Positions 38,003-46,638 of a DNA stretch of 64,000 nucleotides are shown piece after piece. The DNA lies in NCBI RefSeq assembly GCF_002797375.1, contig NZ_KZ454941.1, forward strand, positions 1,113,470 to 1,177,469, in the 5' to 3' direction. Below the pieces are notes generated by a model, which was not told the origin of the DNA, did not search any database, and saw only the letters and a program-made list of their open reading frames with translations. Source of the stretch: Bacillus sp. FJAT-42315 (GTDB lineage Bacteria; Bacillota; Bacilli; Bacillales; Domibacillaceae). Position 1 is the first letter of the stretch. Each line of letters opens with the position of its first letter. The position numbers and the translations under genes were made by a program.

Positions 38003-39076
38003 TCACTCCGCTTTCTCTTCAGCAATATCTGTTAAAATGTGGCGCATTAAAGGCACATAAGACCGCCAATAAAACTGACTTTCATCATCGGAAAATAGCC
38101 AAAATAAATAAGAGGACCCTGTCCACTTTGCAAGTGATTGTTTCGGAAAATCAGCATAGTCTCCAGCAAAATAATATGTTTTTTCCTGTTCATGATGAAT
38201 GATCGCTGGAAAGCTCGTTGGGATTTGAGCATCTTTGAGCTGTTTCTTTTCTTTTTGAGACAAATGTAGGTCGTACTCTGCTTCAACGACCGTTCCTTCT
38301 TGCGGACGAACGATATCAAACCAATACATATAGTGAGAGTCGTTAACATGTTCGTAGTGTGTCGCGCCTTCTTTCGTTAATTGAAACTGTACAAACGGTC
38401 GCTTCTCTTGATCGCCGAGGACGACAACTTGATCGGATAAGTGAACAAAAGCAATACCTGATCCCTCAAAGTTCCACTTCTTTTTGTATTGTTGTTCATA
38501 ATTGCGGATCAGCCATGGCGGAATTTCTTCGCTATTTAAATCCGAGAAATATCTTCCGGTCCAACCTGTCCACTCGACATTTAAGTTTTCTTCCATGACC
38601 GATCGAGTGGTTGAATCGGTCGGAGTAGCGAAAGAATTGAACTCAGCGATTAAAGTAGATTGTTGATCACGGCTATTCATGATTTGATTCCACTCTAATA
38701 AGTCCATTCCGCCATATATATGTTTAGAACGTTCTCCGTCCGGTGCATCTTTTAAATCATTGCTATAGACACCATACGTATCGGCGATATAAATAAGGTC
38801 AAATGGACCAGATTCATTAAATGGCGGAAATGGTTTTTGATCATATGGATCGTATCCGAAATAGTCATGACCAATATCGTACGTGTCTTCTCGATCATTA
38901 AAAATTTTCTCATTATCTAAAATCCAAAATAACCCATTATGCTCTCGGTAATCCGTCTTTGGTACTGTTTTATCGATAACGGCTATGTCTAAAGGAGTCG
39001 CCGTTTTCATACTCCAAAGGATTCTAGGAGAGAGGATGAGTAAGAGAACTGCGATTAATATGAGAATTCGTTTCAT
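38003..39076 (-). CDS. Exported or membrane-anchored protein of unknown family
   Basis: 357 aa with one N-terminal hydrophobic segment (residues 4-20, no lipobox), so probably secreted or anchored with the body outside. Recognisable patches are DLIYIADTYGVYSND, NSFATPTDSTTR, SGIAFVHLSDQVVVLGD and TYYFAGDYADF. The pattern suggests an alpha/beta fold, perhaps an amidotransferase-like or polysaccharide-handling domain, but no catalytic motif is certain. Follows the glycosyltransferase by 30 nt with AAGGAGATG as ribosome site. Confidence 0.72.
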   Translation of the reverse strand: MKRILILIAVLLLILSPRILWSMKTATPLDIAVIDKTVPKTDYREHNGLFWILDNEKIFNDREDTYDIGHDYFGYDPYDQKPFPPFNESGPFDLIYIADTYGVYSNDLKDAPDGERSKHIYGGMDLLEWNQIMNSRDQQSTLIAEFNSFATPTDSTTRSVMEENLNVEWTGWTGRYFSDLNSEEIPPWLIRNYEQQYKKKWNFEGSGIAFVHLSDQVVVLGDQEKRPFVQFQLTKEGATHYEHVNDSHYMYWFDIVRPQEGTVVEAEYDLHLSQKEKKQLKDAQIPTSFPAIIHHEQEKTYYFAGDYADFPKQSLAKWTGSSYLFWLFSDDESQFYWRSYVPLMRHILTDIAEEKAE

Positions 39077-39106
39077 CGTTTCATCTCCTTATTTGTATAC
39101 AGTAAT

Positions 39107-40528
39107 TTATGATTGGGACACTCCTTTACGTTTCATGTCTCCCCAAGCTTTCTTTTTAAAGATGATTTGAAAGAAGCCTTCGACACGAAAGAAGGTCATT
39201 AACGGTCGATACCAAAAGGACTCGAGCAGGCTAGAGAGAAATAAACGAATAAAGTCCTCTAGTTTTTCATACCTGCGAAAACTCCATTCTTCTAACAAAA
39301 TCGAAAACATTGATAGCATCGAACCTAGTAATAAAATACAGAAGAAGAGAGCTAAAGAGTACAAGATGTGCACTCCGCCTAAAAAGGGGCCTAGTAGGAT
39401 AATGATATATCCAAGCATTTCGATAAGAGGCCCTAGCAACTCGATAAATAAATAATAAGGAAAACTGATTAATCCGATTTTGCCGTAGCGAGGATTGAAA
39501 AACATTCGTTTGTTATGCCAGAGGCTTTCAAATAGTCCGCGATACCAGCGATTTCGCTGGCGCCGTAATACATCGAGCGTTTCTGGAGCTTCTGTCCAGC
39601 AAACAGGCTCTGGTATATAAGCGATTTTTTTATTTAATTTATTTTCCTTAATGTATCGATGAAGGCGAACGACTAAATCCATATCTTCGCCGACCGTATT
39701 TGTTCGGTAGCCTCCGATGGTAATACAGTACTCTTTTGAAAACACGCCAAAGGCTCCGGACACAATTAATAGTAGATTACGAGAGCCAAAGCCGATTCGA
39801 CCAAATAAGAAATCGCGTAAATACTCAATAACTTGATGGACAACGACTTTATTCTTACTCAATGCGACACTTTTTAATTCTCCACGTTCGATGACGCAGT
39901 CGTTCGCAATTCGGACACTACCGCCGCTGGCCACAATGTCATCGTCAGAATCAATAATTGGCTTCATAATTTTAATAAAGGCCGTCCGTTCAACAATCGA
40001 GTCAGCATCTAACGAGCAGAAGAACGGATATTGCGCGAGATTCATTCCCGCATTTAACGCATCCGCTTTCCCGCCGGACTCCTTATCCATTAAAAATAAA
40101 TGGGGGTAGATCCTTGATTGATAAACTTGTTTTACCGGTTTAGAAGCTAAGCGTTTGCGATAATAGCTTGTGATCGGCTGCAGGTCAAATGCATCTACCA
40201 TCGTTTGCAAGGTGGAATCGGTCGAACCATCATTAATGACGATAATTTCAAATTCTGGATAATCGATCGCTAGCAATGATCGAACCGTATTGACGATCCC
40301 TGTTTCCTCGTTTTTTCCGGGTACTAAAATCGAAATCGGTTTCGTGAATTCAGAGCGTAAATGTTCATTATACGGCTCTTCGAAATCGAGAAGGTGTGTT
40401 TTTCGTATTTGTTTAATCGCAAAGACCATTAAGATCATCATGATCAAAATAATAGCGATCGTATAGAAGAAAATTACTTGCGAAAAAATTTCCACTACTG
40501 TACGAAGCGATTGTAAAACCATGTACAT
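39107..40528 (-). CDS. Membrane glycosyltransferase family 2 (processive polysaccharide-synthase type)
   Basis: 473 aa. N-terminal helix (17-38), GT2 domain, then three to four C-terminal helices (about 350-412). Catalytic landmarks: VINDGSTD (D100), DAD at 174-176, ED at 281-282 and QRNRW at 324-328, the set found in synthases such as IcaA, BcsA and hyaluronan synthase. It should polymerise a nucleotide-sugar and pass the chain through the membrane; the sugar cannot be told. The start overlaps the stop of the HEAT gene by 1 nt (TAATG). Confidence 0.88.
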   Translation of the reverse strand: MYMVLQSLRTVVEIFSQVIFFYTIAIILIMMILMVFAIKQIRKTHLLDFEEPYNEHLRSEFTKPISILVPGKNEETGIVNTVRSLLAIDYPEFEIIVINDGSTDSTLQTMVDAFDLQPITSYYRKRLASKPVKQVYQSRIYPHLFLMDKESGGKADALNAGMNLAQYPFFCSLDADSIVERTAFIKIMKPIIDSDDDIVASGGSVRIANDCVIERGELKSVALSKNKVVVHQVIEYLRDFLFGRIGFGSRNLLLIVSGAFGVFSKEYCITIGGYRTNTVGEDMDLVVRLHRYIKENKLNKKIAYIPEPVCWTEAPETLDVLRRQRNRWYRGLFESLWHNKRMFFNPRYGKIGLISFPYYLFIELLGPLIEMLGYIIILLGPFLGGVHILYSLALFFCILLLGSMLSMFSILLEEWSFRRYEKLEDFIRLFLSSLLESFWYRPLMTFFRVEGFFQIIFKKKAWGDMKRKGVSQS

Positions 40529-41580
40529 TAAAAACCAATCCCCCTCTCTAAACGCTCTTTCGCTGCATCTCTTGCATAGGCATCTTCACTAAATTGAGCA
40601 ATTTGTCTTAATTCAAATTCTCCTGTTGGATAGCTTAATAAAGCGTTAGCCGCAGCCCGGCGCACATACCATGATGAATCAGCTAACCATTGTTTTAAAT
40701 AGGGAATGCATGTCTCATGATGATGGAGCATACTAAGCTTTGCTAGCCACATTTTTTTAGGCCAATGGTCGGTTTCAAAATGAGGAAGCAATGAGGTCAT
40801 ATCGGATACATAATGAAGCTGATAGAGCGCCTTCATCGCCCGAATATTCATTTCTTGATTATTATGGTCAATCAGTTTTAGTAACAAAGGTTCATATTCA
40901 TTCCAGCCTTGAGCACCAATATACTCAATAGCAGCATACTGAAGCGGTGGCGTTAAATCTTGAAAACAGTCAATTACTTTGTTAGTAACAATATTGGTAG
41001 AAAGTCTTGTTAAAATATCGGAATAGTAAAAATCAGGGTATTCTACTCCTTCTTTATTAAGAAGCTCAATCACTCGCTCATCTTGAAATTTCGATAAGAT
41101 TTGTAAGGTGAGTATTTTTTCTTCCGTAGTCATTTGATTTAACAAATAACGATGATATAAAGGCGCTTGAAAGCTAGTACAATGAAATCTTTCAATCCGA
41201 TACAGTGTATTTAACCGAATCGCCATCGAGCGATTATTCAATTGCTTGCGATATCGTTCGGCGAAATGAGTTTCTACCCATTGTTGAATGTGCCGTTGCG
41301 ATTCGGGATCATTCACAGTCTTTAAAAAGTTTAAGAAAAATTGTTCAATCGCTTCATAAATAAACTGTTTGGACAAATTTGCTCGTATCCGCCATTCTCC
41401 AGTAGAGAGAAGGTTAAATAAATACTCCTCATGTTCCTTGATCCAAATCACTTGTTTTTGTGACGTTTTCAAACGTTGTTGTTTGATGCGAATAAGAGAA
41501 CTAAAAAAGATAAGGAGTGCGAATAACAAGATCACAATGGTGTAAAGCAATGTATGAAGAGGTATAGACACCATGATCAT
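40528..41580 (-). CDS. Membrane-anchored HEAT-repeat protein
   Basis: 350 aa. One N-terminal helix (about 8-30), a basic stretch, then helical repeats. HEAT/PBS-lyase-type units are clearest at the C-terminus (WLADSSWYVRRAAANALLSYP). Such proteins act as scaffolds, so it could tie the glycosyltransferase to the upstream response-regulator-like protein; that is inference. Starts at ATG overlapping the upstream stop (ATGA), preceded by GAAGGAG. Confidence 0.78.
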   Translation of the reverse strand: MIMVSIPLHTLLYTIVILLFALLIFFSSLIRIKQQRLKTSQKQVIWIKEHEEYLFNLLSTGEWRIRANLSKQFIYEAIEQFFLNFLKTVNDPESQRHIQQWVETHFAERYRKQLNNRSMAIRLNTLYRIERFHCTSFQAPLYHRYLLNQMTTEEKILTLQILSKFQDERVIELLNKEGVEYPDFYYSDILTRLSTNIVTNKVIDCFQDLTPPLQYAAIEYIGAQGWNEYEPLLLKLIDHNNQEMNIRAMKALYQLHYVSDMTSLLPHFETDHWPKKMWLAKLSMLHHHETCIPYLKQWLADSSWYVRRAAANALLSYPTGEFELRQIAQFSEDAYARDAAKERLERGIGF

Positions 41581-42806
41581 CGCTCTCCTTCAATGATTCG
41601 TTTTAATTTCGTCAAAAGTTCATCGATTGAAAACGGCTTGACGATATGATCAGAAATATCGTATGCCAACAATTCAACCAACTCGATGTCATTGATCCGA
41701 TTCGTTAACGAGAAAACGGCATATTGATGTTTCGGATAAGATGCTCTCAGTTTCTTTACGAATTCAACGGCGCCTATTTGCGCTGTTTTTGTATCAATAA
41801 TAAGTAAATAAGGGTCATAACTGCGACTCCAAGCAGACTGGAAAAACTGTTGCCCGTTATCAAATGTCTGAAGCTCAAACTTATATCGTTTACTAGCTAA
41901 CCGTTCAACATATTTAATGAGCAAGCTTTTCGTAAAGGCATCATTTTGAACGATGGCTATGCGGTACGTTTCTTTTTCATCTTCGCTTAGTATGTGTACA
42001 AATGGTTGAAAGCTAACTGTTGGTTCATCGCTTACCTCAATGCTTGCTAGCTCTAGCTGTAGTTTTTCTACAAATGCTTCTAGTGAATCGGCTGGAGACA
42101 CCATTTCTGATCCGATCATTCTAGCAGAAAAGTTTTTCTCGTATGGTGACAAAATTCGATCAAAGACGCTTGAGAGCATTTCCTGTTTCAAATTAAATAA
42201 AATGAAAATAAATTGCCCATGACTCCAGCGAATGATTAAATCTTTCTTGCGTAGCTGCTGTTGGAAAAACTGGACAAATGCTTGCTCCGACTCGGCTGTT
42301 AAATGATCTACTTGACAGAAAACGACAGAAAATAGATAGTTTTTTTGTCGTTCATCTGATAAACATTGCTGAATAATAAACGGTAGCATCGAGCGCGAAT
42401 AAGCAGCAGTAGTAGCGTCGAGCATCTGCGACCGTAACGCTCGTCTTATGTCAATGACCTTGTTTAGCTTTTTGATCATTAATGTCGGTTCATTGATCGT
42501 AATGGTTATTGTCGCGCCGTTAGCAAGTGCGTCCAATTCCTCTTGAACAGAAGAAACAAAGGCAATCAGTTCTATATCGTTCGTCTTGGCTAATTGAATC
42601 CATTGCTGATCGGATGGCAGTTCCATTGATGTAGCCTCATAGGCATAACAAATAGCAAGAGCTTGTTTAATCGCTTCTTGATCATCTAATTCAGAAGAGT
42701 CAACGATCGTGACCACTTCATCAGCTAACGAAAGGGATGAAAGTATTTGGTAAGAAAAGGGATCATTTAACCATAATATCTCTCTAATTTGCTTCATATT
42801 TAACAT
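41577..42806 (-). CDS. Degenerate GGDEF - receiver domain regulatory protein
   Basis: 409 aa, soluble. An N-terminal alpha/beta region (about 1-120) is unrecognised. Residues about 130-245 look like a GGDEF domain whose signature is SHGQF (195-199) instead of GGDEF, so cyclase activity is unlikely. Residues 282-405 are a receiver domain: N288-D289, phospho-acceptor D338, S366/T368 and K390. It could bind c-di-GMP or transmit a phospho-signal to the synthase. First gene of the operon. ATG at 42806 is served by AAGGAGG 33 nt upstream across a hairpin; ATG at 42797 is an alternative. Confidence 0.78.
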   Translation of the reverse strand: MLNMKQIREILWLNDPFSYQILSSLSLADEVVTIVDSSELDDQEAIKQALAICYAYEATSMELPSDQQWIQLAKTNDIELIAFVSSVQEELDALANGATITITINEPTLMIKKLNKVIDIRRALRSQMLDATTAAYSRSMLPFIIQQCLSDERQKNYLFSVVFCQVDHLTAESEQAFVQFFQQQLRKKDLIIRWSHGQFIFILFNLKQEMLSSVFDRILSPYEKNFSARMIGSEMVSPADSLEAFVEKLQLELASIEVSDEPTVSFQPFVHILSEDEKETYRIAIVQNDAFTKSLLIKYVERLASKRYKFELQTFDNGQQFFQSAWSRSYDPYLLIIDTKTAQIGAVEFVKKLRASYPKHQYAVFSLTNRINDIELVELLAYDISDHIVKPFSIDELLTKLKRIIEGER

Positions 42807-42846
42807 TTACATACAACTTAAGAGCTGTATGTATCTCCACCTCCTT
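42804..42846 (-). promoter_or_regulatory. Distant Shine-Dalgarno bridged by a hairpin
   Basis: Minus strand: AAGGAGG (42840-42846), TGGAGA, then an 8-bp perfect stem TACATACA/TGTATGTA (42826-42833 and 42808-42815) with a 10-nt loop, one A, and the ATG at 42806. Linear spacing is about 33 nt; with the hairpin folded it is about 7 nt. Confidence 0.6.
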
Positions 42847-43082
42847 ACCTAAAAAAACATAAAACAGAATAGCATACCTCTCTTTACACATTCTCAACGA
42901 TATGAATATAGTGCAATTTTCATGAATTGTAAAATAATATAAACAAAATAAGAGAAGTTAAAAATATTGTCGATTCATTTAAATGATATCATTTTTCATT
43001 AAAAAATTGTCAGATACTATTGAAAGAGGTAAACTTATTTTTGTATTTATATTTTATTTGATGAACGGAGAAAGTGATTGGT
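42807..43082. other. Divergent intergenic region, operon / ytgP
   Basis: AT-rich, 276 bp between the minus-strand operon and ytgP. It contains the hairpin leader near 42808-42846. I see no convincing consensus promoter on either strand; TTGAGA followed by TATGCTATTC on the minus strand (near 42880) is the best candidate. Confidence 0.45.
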
Positions 43083-44702
43083 ATGTCGTCAAAGTTAATT
43101 AGAGGAACATTTATTTTAACGCTCGGGACGTTTATTTCTAAATTTCTAGGATTATTTTATGTCATCCCGTTTTATTCGATTATTGGAGAAGAGTCGGTTG
43201 CACTTTATCAGTATGGATACGTTCCTTATACGATCTTTATTAGTATTGCGACGGCTGGTGTTCCGCTAGCGGTGTCGAAATTTATTGCAAAGTATAATTC
43301 GTTAGGGGAATATGCCGTTGGGCGTCGGTTGTTTAAGTCGGGTCTGTTGATGATGTCGATCACTGGGATTGTTGCTTTTGCGATCATGTATCTATTTGCG
43401 CCATTTTTTGCTAAGTTAGTCGTGTTAAATAAAGAGCAATTATATTCCTTACAAGATGTGACGTATGTGATACGTGCGGTCAGCTTTGCCTTAATCATCG
43501 TTCCTTTTATGAGCTTAATGCGCGGTTTTTTCCAAGGGCATCAGTCGATGGGACCATCCGCTGTGTCCACGGTAGTGGAGCAAATTGCTCGCATTATTTT
43601 CCTGCTTGTAGGGGCTTATGTTGTATTAAATGTATTGAATGGAGATGTCGTCACAGCTGTTGGTGTTGCTACCTTTGCGGCCTTTATCGGTGCGGCATTT
43701 GGTTTACTCGTCCTATTTGGGTATTGGAGAAGTCGGAAAAAATATTTGGATGAATTGCTTGAGCAAGATAAAGGTGAGGTACAAGTATCACTTGTGAATA
43801 TTTACCGGGAAATCATTTTGTACGCTATTCCGTTTGTATTTGTTGGGATTGCTATTCCGCTGTATCAATTAATTGATACGGTCACCTTTAACCGGGCGAT
43901 GGCAGCGATTGGCCAAGCGAAAGTATCGGATGTATTATTTGGAATATTAAACTTTAGTACACAAAAAATCGTGATTATTCCAGTATCTCTTGCGACAGCA
44001 TTTTCGATGTCACTCATTCCGCATATTACGACTTCGTTTGTTTCTGGGGATTTAAAACATGTGAAAAAACAATTGGACCAAACTTTCCAAGTGCTGTTGT
44101 TTTTAACAGTTCCAGCGATTGTCGGCATTATGTTACTAGCTGAACCTTTCTATGCTGTATTCTATGAACGTAGCGAGATCGGAGCAGAGATTTTACGTAC
44201 CTATGCACCTGTAGCGATTCTATTTGCGCTGTTCACAGTGACAGCAGCGATTTTGCAAGGAATTAACGAGCAGCGCTTTACCGTGTTTAGTTTATTGGTT
44301 GGGATTTTATTGAAGTTTTCTTTGAATATCCCACTCATTAAACTATTTCAAGCGGAGGGAGCCATTTATGCGACTGCGATTGGATACGGGGCATCTATCA
44401 TTATTAACTTACTAGTCATTAAATATTATGCCCACTATTCATTGCGCTCGATTGCAAGAAAGGTTGCTCAAATACTGCTATTTAATTTGATTATGGCGAT
44501 AGTAGTTTTGGGTGTGTATTCGCTTGTTTCCCCGTTGTTTGATCTGACAAGTAAAGTACAGGCAACTATTTTAATTGGAATATGTGCAGTCATTGGAGCA
44601 GCTATTTATTTTGTTTTAAGTCTTCGAACGGGACTGACAGATGTGTTACTTGGTTCCAAACTTGATCGATTAAAGAAAAAATTACAACGATCTAGAGCTT
44701 AG
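43083..44702 (+). CDS. ytgP: Lipid II flippase-like protein YtgP (MurJ/MVF family)
   Basis: Polytopic membrane protein of the MOP superfamily, 539 aa, about 14 helices. N-terminus SSKLIRGTFILTLGTFISKFLG matches B. subtilis YtgP, which has been shown to act as a MurJ-type lipid II flippase. I use the ATG at 43083, matching that N-terminus; a GTG at 43074 is closer to the GGAG ribosome site and is possible. Alternatively it could serve the neighbouring polysaccharide operon. Confidence 0.88.
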   Translation: MSSKLIRGTFILTLGTFISKFLGLFYVIPFYSIIGEESVALYQYGYVPYTIFISIATAGVPLAVSKFIAKYNSLGEYAVGRRLFKSGLLMMSITGIVAFAIMYLFAPFFAKLVVLNKEQLYSLQDVTYVIRAVSFALIIVPFMSLMRGFFQGHQSMGPSAVSTVVEQIARIIFLLVGAYVVLNVLNGDVVTAVGVATFAAFIGAAFGLLVLFGYWRSRKKYLDELLEQDKGEVQVSLVNIYREIILYAIPFVFVGIAIPLYQLIDTVTFNRAMAAIGQAKVSDVLFGILNFSTQKIVIIPVSLATAFSMSLIPHITTSFVSGDLKHVKKQLDQTFQVLLFLTVPAIVGIMLLAEPFYAVFYERSEIGAEILRTYAPVAILFALFTVTAAILQGINEQRFTVFSLLVGILLKFSLNIPLIKLFQAEGAIYATAIGYGASIIINLLVIKYYAHYSLRSIARKVAQILLFNLIMAIVVLGVYSLVSPLFDLTSKVQATILIGICAVIGAAIYFVLSLRTGLTDVLLGSKLDRLKKKLQRSRA

Positions 44703-44706
44703 AAAT

Positions 44707-44748
44707 AAGAAGAGGCGCTCATCCAAAGGGGGGCTGCCTCTTCTTTTC
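44707..44748 (+). terminator. Terminator after ytgP
   Basis: AAGAAGAGGC/GCCTCTTCTT stem followed by TTTTC. Confidence 0.83.
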
Positions 44749-44766
44749 ATTGGGGAGGGGAGAGCA

Positions 44767-45660
44767 ATGGCTTTTAGCGCACGTTCAAAAGGCATGATCA
44801 TGGTGCTTTCTAGCGCGATTTTTTGGGGAGGATCAGGAGTGGTCGCCCAATTTTTGTTTCAACAGCAAGGAGTTAGTGTAGAATGGCTCGTGACGGTACG
44901 ACTGTTATTTTCTGGCTTGATCTTGCTTTGCTTAGCTGCGATGAAAGAGCCGGGCTTAGTGTTCGCTATTTGGAAAGATCGATTTAGTAGACTGCCACTG
45001 CTTTTATTGAGTATCATCGGCATGATCGGCGTGCAGTATACATTCTTTGCGGCGATTGAAAGCGGCAATGCGGCGACAGCGACGGTGCTGCAATATTTGG
45101 CGCCGGTATTGGTGGTGCTTTACATCACCTTTCGTTCGAAGTCAAAGCCATCGACGAAGGAGATAGTGGCTGTTTTATTATCAGTGCTAGGAACGTTCTT
45201 TCTTGTCACAGGTGGTAATCCGTTTGCGTTAACGATTTCAAGCCTCTCCGTGTTTTGGGGACTTAGCTCAGCGGTTGCCCTTGCCTTTTACACCGTTTAT
45301 CCGATTGAGCTGTTGAAAAGATGGGGAGCTGTCGTGGTGATCGGTTGGGCGATGACGCTTGGTGGGCTTGGGTTTAGCTTTGTGCATTCGCCATGGGAAT
45401 ATGAAGGGATGCTTAATGTGCCGACAGTGGCTGGAGTGCTTTTTGTCATTATTTTTGGCACGTTGATAGCTTTTTACTTATATTCAGAGAGCTTGCATTA
45501 TTTAAAGCCATCAGAAACGAGCTTGCTCGCTTGTGTGGAGCCGTTATCTGCGGTGTTTTTATCCGTCGTCGTATTGCATGTTGATTTCGGCATCGGTGAA
45601 TGGGTCGGAACGCTTTGCATTATTACGACCGTTCTGATGCTATCACGAGTGAAAAAGTAA
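44767..45660 (+). CDS. EamA/DMT-family permease
   Basis: 297 aa with ten hydrophobic helices in two EamA halves. The first half has the FWGGSGVVAQ and ESGNAATATVLQYLAPV motifs, the second FGTLIAFYLYSESLHYLKPSETSLLACVEP-type helices 8-9. Likely a metabolite or amino-acid exporter; the substrate cannot be assigned. Starts after GGGGAGGGGAGAG. No operon link to its neighbours is evident apart from the next same-strand gene 66 nt on. Confidence 0.85.
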   Translation: MAFSARSKGMIMVLSSAIFWGGSGVVAQFLFQQQGVSVEWLVTVRLLFSGLILLCLAAMKEPGLVFAIWKDRFSRLPLLLLSIIGMIGVQYTFFAAIESGNAATATVLQYLAPVLVVLYITFRSKSKPSTKEIVAVLLSVLGTFFLVTGGNPFALTISSLSVFWGLSSAVALAFYTVYPIELLKRWGAVVVIGWAMTLGGLGFSFVHSPWEYEGMLNVPTVAGVLFVIIFGTLIAFYLYSESLHYLKPSETSLLACVEPLSAVFLSVVVLHVDFGIGEWVGTLCIITTVLMLSRVKK

Positions 45661-45726
45661 AGTCTTCTTTACTAGAGTAGAGAAAGCTACATATGATAAA
45701 TGTATTGGAAGGAATGGAGGAAGGTC

Positions 45727-46437
45727 ATGAGAGTCGATAAAATTTTAGCGAATCTTGGTTATGGTAGTCGGAAAGATGTGAAGAAAATCTTGAAATCCGG
45801 TGCTGTGACGGTGAATGGGGAGTTGGTGAAAGACGCTAAGCAGCATGTTGACCCTAACAACGATCAGATCGTTATTCATGGGGAAGAGGTTCATTATCGG
45901 GAATTTATTTATTTAATGATGAATAAGCCGCCAGGAGTCATTTCAGCGACAGAGGATATGCGCGATGAAACGGTGATTGATTTATTAGATCCAGAGCACA
46001 TCATATTCGAACCGTTTCCAGTCGGTAGGCTTGATAAAGATACGGAAGGTTTGTTGTTAATTACGAATGACGGACAGCTTGCCCATCAATTACTCTCACC
46101 GAAAAAGCATGTGCCGAAAACGTATTTTGCGGTCATTGATGGCGAAGTGACCGAGAGTGATGTCGAAGCCTTTCGTCATGGAGTCACGTTGGATGATGGC
46201 TATGAAACACAGCCGGGAGAGTTAGTGATTTTAAAAAGTGGTCTTCGGTCGGATATTGAACTGACGATTACAGAAGGGAAGTTTCATCAAGTGAAACGGA
46301 TGTTTGAAGCGGTTGGCAAAAAGGTTGTTTATTTGCAGCGTATTTCTATGGGGCCGCTCGTGCTTGATGAAGAGCTAGAACTTGGAGAGTACCGAGAATT
46401 AACAGAAGAAGAAATCAAGCTGTTAGTAGATAGATAA
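45727..46437 (+). CDS. ytzG: RsuA/RluB-type rRNA pseudouridine synthase (YtzG)
   Basis: Makes pseudouridine in rRNA, probably 16S. An S4 RNA-binding domain (1-50) precedes the RsuA-type catalytic domain with Asp103 in GRLDKDTEGLLL and the C-terminal EGKFHQVKRMFEAVG. 236 aa from the ATG behind GGAGGAAGG; the longer reading from 45700 is rejected. The TAA stop lies inside the first bases of structured repeat copy 2. Confidence 0.88.
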   Translation: MRVDKILANLGYGSRKDVKKILKSGAVTVNGELVKDAKQHVDPNNDQIVIHGEEVHYREFIYLMMNKPPGVISATEDMRDETVIDLLDPEHIIFEPFPVGRLDKDTEGLLLITNDGQLAHQLLSPKKHVPKTYFAVIDGEVTESDVEAFRHGVTLDDGYETQPGELVILKSGLRSDIELTITEGKFHQVKRMFEAVGKKVVYLQRISMGPLVLDEELELGEYRELTEEEIKLLVDR

Positions 46438-46586
46438 AGTGAAACTTCAATCAGTGGGGGGTTCTTTCCCCTACTGATTGTTAGTTGAACTAATCGGGCA
46501 TTTACGGGCTGTTGATCTTCCTTCTACATGTCTGCGCTTTTTCTGCCCTGTTGGGTGGGAGTCTTACAGCCCGTTAATGCGGGATA
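46434..46586 (+). repeat. Structured intergenic repeat, copy 2
   Basis: Starts ATAAAGTGAAACTTC over the upstream stop codon and ends GGGATA. Stem 1: CAATCAGT 46448-46455 with ACTGATTG 46473-46480, extended by a G-T pair and four G-C pairs. Stem 2: GCATT-T-ACGGGCTGT (46498-46512) with ACAGCCCGT-T-AATGC (46566-46580). Internal ACATGTCTGCGCTT is shared with copy 4. Confidence 0.87.
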
Positions 46587-46589
46587 AAG

Positions 46590-46616
46590 AATCCCCCGTC
46601 GATTAGGCGGGGGATT
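46590..46616. terminator. Hairpin, probably the ytzE terminator
   Basis: AATCCCCCG/CGGGGGATT, 9-bp stem, 9-nt loop. On the minus strand TCTTTAT follows; a weak T-run. Confidence 0.6.
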
Positions 46617-46638
46617 GACATGTACAATATTCATTTTT

